Shown here: positions 23,401 through 34,500 of the stretch, piece after piece
Numbering within the stretch: the first letter of the stretch is position 1
Layout of the letters: every line of letters starts with the position of its first letter
Assembly: GCA_037976565.1 (NCBI GenBank)
Contig: CP137674.1
Span: 7,669,789-7,733,788, forward strand
Origin: Mesocentrotus franciscanus
Lineage: Eukaryota > Echinodermata > Echinoidea > Camarodonta > Strongylocentrotidae
Length of the DNA: 64,000 bases
Direction: 5' to 3'
Made by a program: the position numbers and the translations under genes
The notes under the pieces: generated by a model
Told to the model about the DNA's origin: nothing
Databases searched by the model: none
The model's input: only the letters and a program-made list of their open reading frames with translations

Positions 23401-26400
23401 GATAAGTATTAATACTTGGGAGTCCATTTTCCTTCTATTCCTCTTGGTACTGACCCGTTTCTTGACTATCTGTAAAATAGCTTATGTACACTTTGTAGAA
23501 ACTTTTATGCTGCACATCACATGCATCAATACAATTCCTTTTAAAAATGTATAGAATATGCAGATGTAACTACTCTTTCATACTTACTGTATCTGTGATT
23601 ATGCATTTTCCTTTTTTTGCCTACACTACATAAATGTAGTATATCTTCCAAGTCAAAGATACACTAACTGTGACTGACAGATCACCTTGAAAATTCTGGA
23701 TAAAAGCTGCATATGATATGAGCTCACTGCCACCTCTAACAAATACCATAACCATCAGCTTTCATAAAATATCAAACATTAATCAGCTCTTTCGAAAGGA
23801 AAACTGATATGATTTGCAAGTCTCAAATTTCCAGCGTATTTCAAAGAAATGAGCAATTTTGAACATCCGTCATTGCTAAAGTAGACAAGGGAGTTTAAAG
23901 TTAACCTATATATAACCACATTTCAATATTTGCTTTATGATATTTCCATGTACAACTGCTTTTCCAAAGGTCAGTTTGCTGATTAATATTGCCTCTCTCA
24001 GTTTTATGAATTACATCAAAGTCCCGCGCAATTTAAGATATGAGTGTATATTAAAGGTACATGTGCATGTACTATGTCCCATTTTCAGGCCAAAAAATGA
24101 AAAGGTTAAATTCCAACGGCATTTGAAAGATAATACTAATTTAGAACTTCCCTAAAAAAAGGGGGCTTGAAAATGTCTTTAAGTGGGAAAATAACGACTA
24201 TTAGTTGTCGAATCGACTTAAGTGATACCAATACACTAAGTAATAGTCTGATTTTCAGACCATTGTACCATTGCATTTTTGAGATATAAGTGTAATGGTA
24301 CATGTACATGTACTATGTCCCATTTAGAACTTCCCTAAAAAAAGGGGGCTTGAAAATGTCTTTAAGTGGGAAAATAACGACTATTAGTTGACGAATCGAC
24401 TTAAGTGATACCAATACACTAAGTAATAGTCTGATTTTCAGACCATTGTACCGAATGGTCGTATGTTTTGTGCGGCACAAAGATTCAATCAGTTTAATTT
24501 TGGCCATTACAAGAAGTGGGTTATTGATGTAGACAAATGCTCATGTACCCTTTACAGCTCATTTTATGTATGTTATTACCAAAGAAGAAAAAGCCAGTCA
24601 GTCACTCAATAGTGTCTGACAGTGAAGTCTAGCAAGTAAACAGGTTTCCTTGCATAATTTGAATATTAGGACACTGCTAACATTTAAATTTCACAGATAG
24701 GACATACGTGACATATTCATAATTCCTGCAAAGTTCTACAGAATTTGATGTTGGCTGCAAAAGGGACATAGTATCTTTAAGTTGTAAATGAAGTAATTTC
24801 CTGCATACTTTAGAGAAATTTATCTGAATGACTCAGAATTATTATTTTTTTTTAATCTGTTTCACAAATATTGGTATAAAGTTATATCCGGAGACTAGAA
24901 ACCAGGACATCCATTTAACAATCTTTGTGGTCACTGGAATGTTTAATATTTACTTTTTGATAATTAACCATATATTTTATAGTTAATGTAGTTTCATTTT
25001 GATGCGAGTCTCTAATATATGCTATCGATCTACTTAAATTGAATGATTCTTTCTTAGTGTACCTGTGAAGTAAAGTACCAATAAACCAATAAAAAAACAT
25101 GTTCCACGAATACTCATTTATATAGATTCTCATATTGTTATTTACTCAAACAATGCTATTCTTTCTAATATCAGTATGAAAATGAAACTTAATAGTATAG
25201 TCTGCATGTACACTTCTCTTCAGCAAATCTAAGATATAATTAACTAAATGAAATTTCAGATTTGTGCAATGTCTAGCTTCTAGTCTTAAAATTATGTACA
25301 GTAGTTACAGCAGGCAAAAAAAAGGCGACAATTTAACTGAACGCTTGTTATTTTGATGAAATATGTATACGATTGCAATCACTTAAAATTCTGTAATTGC
25401 ATGAATACCTTCACTACATTTTCTGTGTTACCATTCGTAAGCATTTTTTTATATCATCAATTTGTATTTAATATATTTATTTTTATACAACTCACTCCCA
25501 GATCCTAATCAAATGATTGGTCATGCCCGGTCACGTGTGATTCATTTACTGAGCCTATTGCACTTTTTTTCATGAAAAAGCGTGCAATATTTTCCAGTCC
25601 TATTGCACGATTTTTCAGTGCCGCGCAGTAGTGCGCGTGGAGGTTAGAGCGCTTAATACTGCATGTACATGGGCCTATTCTTGCGCAGCACTATGCGTAA
25701 ATGGGTATAGATAGAGGTAAGTGCGCTTGATATATCTATACTTATGTGTGCATGCGCACTAAATTGAGACTTATTAAAACTTGAGATTTATTTGTCAGCC
25801 ATATAGTGTCACGAAACAATCTTGAATTAATTCTTTTTACATCAAATAACAAGGATCTAGGAGTTTTGTTGTATAAAACAAATGATGCATGTTTTCATTC
25901 GTTCATTATACGATCTATCCGCCCCCGTTGATGCTGTGTGTATCTATCGCACTCAGCCTAACGGCTTCGTGCAATAGATCTATACACACAGCCTCAACTC
26001 GAGTGCGGATAGATCGTATAATGAACTCATGCGCATGCATCATTTGTATAACAGTCACCTTGATCTACTAATTCCTAATTTACTTGCTTACCATTTATGC
26101 ATTATGTACAATATTTATTGGCAGTTAGTATCATGTACATTTCATTGTAATAATTAAAAAGCTTACAATTTTTTTTTCTGTATCAAAATTTACCTCACTT
26201 ACAGCATTCAGTAAAAATGTTTTTTTTAAACCATTAATTGTTACAAATGGACTTATTTCATTTTCAAGAAACAATTACACATGTCTATGTAAAAAACATA
26301 ATCTACTACTGGCATCCACTGTACAAATAATCTGTAAAAGTCTATGAAATTTAATTCAATATAATATTTGCTGTTTAACATTATATTTTTGATGCATGAA

Positions 26401-28521
26401 GTCACGTTCTCCTTTTTACTTATTATTGAATTATCATATGTCAATGTACATTTTATAACCTAATTTCATGTTCTTGCATTTTTGTGTAAATATGATAGTT
26501 TTAGTCTCTGGACTTTTGCCAAGTTCCTTTTTTAATTTTTTTTACAATAAAACAAAAATGGGATTGAATTGAATTGAATTAGCACTTTATTGTAATAACT
26601 GGAACTATTGCGTTTAAAAACATGCCCAAATGCTAATGATAATGTACATAAAACTTATGAAAGAAACCAAGTGATTAATGTGATGGGAGATATAGAGAGG
26701 GAGAGAGAGAGACACACACAAACACACACGCAAACACACATACAGATATGAGAGAGAGAGAGAGAGAGAGAGCGGGAGATATCTTATCGTTCACTGGAGA
26801 AAAACAGATATACTGTACATGTACATGTCCATAAAGCTATGCTTAAAAGTATGTTACTTGCACTTATATACAACTGTAGAAAATATGGATAAGCTACATC
26901 ATTTTGACATAAACTTGAGAAAAATATCTCCATTTAGATACAAGTACATACCATATCATCTACTAGAGTGTCAGCCATCCGTCTGCATTGCTGGATTTCT
27001 ACATCTACTTGAGTTATCTGGGATTCAGTCCTGAGGATACAAATGAATAATATAAAAACAACACATTTTAGTTCTAAGTTTTTTTCTTGCTCAGAAACCA
27101 ATTTCAGACTTTGGGGTTACCAGTTAGGATTAATGTGTGGGCCTGAACATCTTTTAATATTACCTAACTTTAACTTAAAAAACAACAACCTGATTTGGCC
27201 CCCCAAAATGAATCGCTAGGGCCTTAATTCGGCCTTTGCATGAAAACTGACAACCCTGACTATAAGCAACTGTATTCCTAGAAATGTTCTGAAGTAAAAG
27301 CAGTTAAAAGCTTGTTCTCAGGTCTGACAGACACAAGCGCTATACAAGTACCCACTATTATAATCATTTATTAATGTTTCATAAAGGACACAATAAATAC
27401 AAACACATGTACGTGTGCATAAAACTTGGTAAAATTCTTCCACAATTAAGAAATGAGGCCAAAAATGGAAAAGCTTACTCTTGTCTTGTTGTGAAGATGG
27501 TATCTATATTCTTGCTTTCCAGGTCATTTTCAACTTTCAACTGTCAAGAAAAATTTACAAAATTACGTAAGTCATAAAGGAAAAATAAGGTATATACCTA
27601 ATGTATTGTACATGTCCAAAAGGACATTAAGACCACCAAAAACAAATATTTAAACAAATTATTCAAGTGGAGTTTATGATTACTTGCAAATAATGAAGAG
27701 GCTTGCTACATGCACAGTTAACAACTAAATATTCATACCCTTATCACTAAATTTTGTAATTTTCTAAGTATGTGAAAATATATTTGTTTGATTTATTTTT
27801 CTAGAGGAGAATGTGACATAATAAAGCTTACATCTAAAAGCACTCAACAAAAGCCCTAATTCAACCAGTCCACCATTCATTTCTTAAGTTACAAAAACAA
27901 AACAAAATCAAATCAAATTTACAAGGGCTTATAAATAATTCAGTTCTTAACTGTATGTAACATATGACTTTAATTTTCTGAGCATACCAAATGTTGACCC
28001 ATTCAAATGTATATTAAAATCCACACCTTAAATATCCATACTCTTATGGGAGGCCAATAATCAATCACCTGAAGCATGCAAAAGTGTACCTACAACAATG
28101 ATATCTAGTATTGAAGATTGAATACAGTATGAAGCTGAAGCCGAAGTCATGTACAGGTACATGCATAAATTAAAACTCACACAAACACATTCTTGGATTG
28201 GCTTAGTGTATATTAAAATATTGTAAACTGTATACCATTTCCTTTTTCTTTTCTAGAAACTCTGGCTCTCTTTTAATTCAGGAATTTGAAGAAAATGTTT
28301 GTGATCAGACCTTCGTCATTTCACATAGTCACTATCAAATAAATTCATAGAGAGAAGGAGGAGAAGAAAGACAGAGCTAAGATAGTCAGAGATACAAGAG
28401 AGATAAAGAAAGAGAAGGAGAGTGAGTAAATGTGAAAGAGACAGAAAGAGAGAGAAACAAAGAGAGAGAGAGAGACAGAGAGAAAGAGAGAGAGAAAGAG
28501 AGAGGAGAGAGAGAGAGGGGG

Positions 28522-28553
<32 letters not shown>

Positions 28554-31500
28554 TGGAAATAGCAAGGGGAAGAGGTTGGGGGTAATAATATATACATACC
28601 TGATTATAATCTTCTTGTACTTCATCCATCTCAGTGTCTGTGTTCAGTTTATCTACAAGCTACAAGACAAAATGGATTTAAAGAAAAAATGAATATTGCA
28701 ATCTCTCAGCTACTGCTTTTGCGAATAAAAAGGCCAAACAATAATTTGACCCGTTTCAGATTATGTCATTTTATTTTATTAACTCTTCACTGGCTTCGGT
28801 CAACCAATACATATACACATGGGTTCGCCACACTTGAAGTTTGTCACACACAATGTACATGAAAGAAAGGCCTACTCCAAACAATGTGGCAGTGCAGGGT
28901 TTCAATCCATGGTGAGTAAAGAGTTATTAGTGAGCAGGATCACTTCTGACTGGTATTGGAACATTCCAACATATATAAACCCCTATCCAACCATACACAC
29001 TCATCCTGAAGACGATAGGTACAACCTATCTAAACGTTGAGATAGAGCTTGAGTGGGCCCTTTTCAGGGCCAACCAACCCTGTCTAAAGAATATGTGGTG
29101 TAATCACAAGCCTCACTCAAATCTATCCTCACCATGGAAGCCTTTATAGATAACATTCCAACATATCTCTCTCCACTTTCTGCCAAAGTACCTTCCATTT
29201 CCAATGTCAAATGGTGAATGTCATAATTTTTTAGCATCTTTATTCATTGTACCAGTGTGTTGGCTCAGTCAGTAGAGCGTCCGCCTCACAACCGGGAGGT
29301 CGTGGGGTCGAACCCCGGCTGCGTCATACCAAAAGACGTTAAAAGATGGGAGTCGCTGCTACCTTGTTTGGCGTTCAACAATAAAGGGATAGAGCAATGT
29401 CGATCTGGCGCTGCTCAGTGGCTGCCGGGCTCACGATCAATTGGGCACAAAGAACTTCCATTTTCGGTTTAATAAAATTTGGAGTGGACTTTAAAAGATT
29501 ATTATTATTATTATTATTATTCTTCTTATTATTATTATTGTACTCAACCTATGAGCTAGATCCAAGAAAGAAAAAGCTGTATATAATATCAAGTAAAAAA
29601 AGGTCAAACAATAACAAATTGATTCTGTGTCATGCTGTGCTTGCAAAAGCTTTTAAAAATTCCTATCATAATATGAGTACAGTATTGAGTCTCATGATAC
29701 TACGTGTTACCAGTGTCTGTGATATGGTGTAATATTGAAGCCCTAACAAAAATTGCATATCAAAATGACCATGAAGTGCCTAAAAAGGTAAACATCTTTG
29801 AGTGACCGATTTTACCACTCATTTCCCCCAATAGACTGTAGTGTTATAAAAACCGTTGAGAAAACGGCTTTTGAAATTTCGAATTCCAATCATAAATATC
29901 TTGATAATCAGACGGGCGATCTGCTTGTAAACGTTATGGGATTCCTGACTGACCTAAAGGTTTATAATTATGATTGAAGCATGAGCTAAATCAAGGATTT
30001 TGTTTAGAATCTGAGACAAAGATACCCAATCCCTTTAAAGCCTTCTTTAAATAATCCAGCTGTTATTATCAGCAATCCTATTCCCACTTTTTGATCAAAA
30101 GACACAAAAATATTTCAACAAAAACTTACTGTATTGTAGTCACCCAATTGTCCCTGAAGTTCTTTGATTTCAGCTGCGACACTCTCAGCCCTGTAAAAGT
30201 AAGACAACCAAAAAAATGATAGGTACAAGAACGGAGTCGGATAAAATAATGAAATGCATGCTTTCTTTTGTCAACCCCTCTTTCACCCTTGTTTACAGGT
30301 CATGTGAAGCTCTTGTAAGAGTGAAAATGAAAAAAGTACATTATCATCATGCTATGCTATGAATATCTGAAAAACACCATACTGTTATCTGCTAAAATTC
30401 TGTGATGTAAAATAAATGAATGGATTCTGAAAAGAAAAGATCTGTATATATATATATATTTTGAATAACAGCAACAAACATTCCTTAGTCTCATTTGTAC
30501 CATAAACTAACAAAATCATTGTACTACCAAGCCAGATCAGGCCCTGAATTGTAACATAACAGTTTGGAGCTTATAACATACCTTATCGTGTAGCTATCCT
30601 TATCAGAATTAACATGGATATTTTACACTCATATCAAGATGTGTGTTATAAATGCCATGCCACCACAGCAACAATAACTTACTTCTTCTCGTAAGAAAGA
30701 AAGCTGTTATTTTCCTCATTTATCCTGTCGATCTCTCTCTGAAGTTTGTTGTTTTCTGTTGCCAGCTCGTTCATCTTGGTTCTCAGGAGGCCAAGGAAAT
30801 AAGACTTGTCCATAACAACTCTTGAAGGACCTGTAAGCGTTGATGTATACAAAAGGTCAAAGGTCACATCTTTTGTTTGAATCAAATCCTGAGTTCAAAA
30901 TATCAGGGAATTGAAATTAAAAAAAAACCAGCTTACAGCAATTCTGAATTGTTTATCATGTAAGTGATGAACTGTTTTGACCGGTATCACAAAAAGTAAC
31001 TAAAGAAAACTTGATGGAATCAAATTTTCTAAAAAAACATAACTCACATATACATGAAACCACAAGTTATACAAATTGTCTTAACTTCATTCTTGCTTGC
31101 CCCCACCCCAACACCCCCTCCCCCCTGAAAAAATAATCCTATGACCATAGGAATTGTATAAAATTAAGGATACCAGTTGGTTCAGACATGTTGAACTTTG
31201 GAGAGCACAATATGAAGCGAAAAAATGCCTGAAACCAGAGAATAACTTTGGTAAATATGATTCATGAAAAAGGTAGATCTATGATTTTTCTGTTTCAAAT
31301 CTTCCATCTGTATTGTTTTGAAACATATTTTTCGAAAATTTGCTTTTCGTTTGAAAAAAGATCCTCCCATTACATATTAATGAAAAGTGGTATGTATGCC
31401 ATCCTTTGTACCTTTAAAGAGATCCGGTAACTTTGTCTCAGATTCTGAAACAAAATCCTGGATTTAGCTCATGCTGCAATGACAATTATAAACCTTTAGG

Positions 31501-34500
31501 TCAGCCAGGAACCCCATGACTTTTACGAGCCGATCGCTTGTCTGATTATCAAGATATTTATGATTGGAAATTGAAACCAAATTTTGCGTTTTCCTAACGG
31601 TTTTCATAACACTACAGTCTATTGGGGAAAACGAGTATGGTAAAACCGGTCACTCAAAGATTTTTACTTTTTTGAGGCACTTCTTGATCATTTTGAAGCG
31701 CAATTTTTTTAGGGCTTCAATATTACACCATATCACAGACACTGATAACACGTTGGGCCGTGCATCTCAGATTTAATATTGTTAAACGATGCCTTTAAAC
31801 AAGTGTTTTAGATACAACTTAATCTGGGTTTGTCTCGCAATATCTAACTTAAACTTTTAAACTCACCTTTTTTACCGGTCTTTAGTCCCCCAAGACCCTG
31901 CTGTGTGGTTGGCCTGTCTGTCACATTGATGTTGGCATTGAGTACTGACATAAAAATGAAAAGAATTGTATTCAAAGTTGAATTTGATCACAATGGCATT
32001 GTATTGTACATATTGCTAAGGATTTTTTTCTCTTCTTTTTGTTATCAGCAACATGCCATTGCTAAACTAGATTTGTATGATTATTCATGAGTGTCTTTGA
32101 CTGAAAATACCAATAGTAATAATACAGATGTATGTTCTTCATCTCTTTAACATGTCTAGCATCTCATACATCTGTTTCAAATGATCCAGGTTATAATCCA
32201 GTTTTTATCAAAACTTAAATTGTATGTATTCAAATGTGTTCATAGTTTTAATAAAAACATGAGCAAAGTCTTTGAACAGCACCTCTCAGCTAAACAGCAG
32301 ATACATTTTGTACACAATTATAAATATATACCGGTTAAATAAATTTGTACAAATTGGGCACCTTCAACTTCGCTCAATATACGTGTAACTTGATTGCTCT
32401 GCAAATATAGTCATAACAAAACCAATACAAAAATTCCAGCCCTTCTCACATTAGTGGATTTCGATATATAATGTAAAAATTCAATAATTATAGCTGAAAT
32501 GAAAAAAACTGAATGAAAAAAAAAATGAATATTTTTATATTGCACACTTCCATCACACAAGGTGCTCAAGCAACATATTTCAGTGCTTACAATTTTCAAG
32601 GAATTATTTCCTACTTGTAACCATTTAACACCTGGGGGGTGTTTCACAAAGACTAAGATCGACTCTAAGTTGGACTTAACTATGGCAGGCCGTTTATGCC
32701 ACTGTTTGCTCTCACCATTAATACTGGCATTGGTCTCTCAAGGGACGTACAAATCGTGGTCACAAATCTACAGAATTTACCTTTTTTGATAGTTATCATT
32801 GAAGGAAAATATATTATCTAAAGATCATAATGAGAGACCAATGTTAAGTCCAACTTAAAGTCGATCTTAGTCTTTGTGAAAACCCCCCTGGTTGGAAAGT
32901 GGCAAATTCATATTAATGTCTTGACAAAGGACCGTAGTGCCACGCCAGGGCTCGAACCCACAACCTTCGCATTTCTAGTCAAGTGTTTAAACCACTGGAC
33001 TACGACACCTCTACATAAAATAAAAAAGTAATAAATACCTGCACCAGTTGAAGGTCCTGCTCCTCCCCTTGTCCCAGGCCTAGCTGTACCTGGAGCCTGA
33101 AATGACATGGATTTTATCTTTATTCAAATTCCTCCAAAGAGCGTTAACTATGTAAACTGACATACTGATTGAATTTTGCTTTGACATGATGTGTATTGAT
33201 GTAAAGACGAACGAATGAGGGAATTAATTTGTTATCCACAGTATACTGACTACTTACATAATGCTGTGTCAATATTTTTGATAAATCTTATAGTATTTGT
33301 TCATAGAAATACATATCACATCAAATATATTGAAACATTTGAAACTGAAAAAAAAAAGAAAGAGAAAGAGAAGAAGAAAAATATCTAGGCTATTGCCGTT
33401 CCAATACACTATATTGTATATTGCTGAGTGCTTAAATTACAATTTAAAGAAAATAAGGATGCAATGTAGTTAATTTCAAATGTGGAAAATGTAATGATAT
33501 CCATATTAGGGCTTAATTAACACAAAGAGAGCCCCAATAGGTAGAGAAGCCTGCAAATTTCAATAGCAGATCCATTAAAAAAAAATAGATTCAATAATGA
33601 TAATGATGATCGACACCATATCAAAGGCATCCTATGCTATATTCCAGTCACTCCGACATAACAGATCGAACAAAAATTAAACAAATGGCAAAAAATTGGT
33701 CGCTTTAAAACTGCTTCGGATCAGTTTGGTGGTGTCGACAAGGTATTACAACTTATCATTATTTCAGAAAATCTTTCCCTATTCACTATCATTTCCCATT
33801 GACAGGGATCCCTTGTATGCATACATTTATAAAGTGGATTAAGATTGACAACCTTACCCCAGTACCAGGTGGCATCCTCATGGCCGTCCCAGGAGGGGGC
33901 TGTCTCAATCCAGAAGGGGGTCTCATTCCTGTTGTTGGCTTGCGCCCGCTGCCGGAGGGGGGTCGATTCCTTATGGCAAAAACACAATGACAAAATACAC
34001 ATAAACAATAATTTATTTTACAAAACATGTGATGATATATATGTAGGCAATGCCTTCATACTGTTGCTGTTATACTTAACATTTTAAAAGAAAGACAATT
34101 CTCTTTATAATCCACCTAAATTACAGTCTATAGAGTACCGAAGCTGTGACGTCATAAAAATCTATTTTTGGAATTTCTCAATTTTTCATTTTCCGAAGAG
34201 CATCAAAATAATGTCCAAATGTCAAAACCAATTGAATATGTAAAGTATTGGCTGAGATATGACCATCTGAATAAATAGATTTCCTATAGAAACTCAGTGT
34301 TATATTGCTCTGGCTCATAATGTTATGAACCAGAGCAATATAACACTGAGTTTCTATAGGTAATCTTTTTATTCAGATGGTCATATCTCAGCCAATACTT
34401 AACCTATTCAATTGGTTTTCGACATTTGGACATTATTTTTGGTGGTCTTTCGGAAAATGAAGAAAAAATTGAGAAATTCCAAAAATAGATTTTTGATGAC

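Noticed and set aside
16549..24780. LTR pair bounding a retrotransposon
   Set aside because: The flanking copies are inverted, not direct, and each has its own TTAA ends.
28316..28692. Several overlapping frames around the GA array
   Set aside because: Low-complexity; only IFT74 exon 7 (28600-28659) is supported.
29258..29335. A functional tRNA gene
   Set aside because: Stem pairing is imperfect and the head runs into a non-tRNA SINE body with an ATT-repeat tail.
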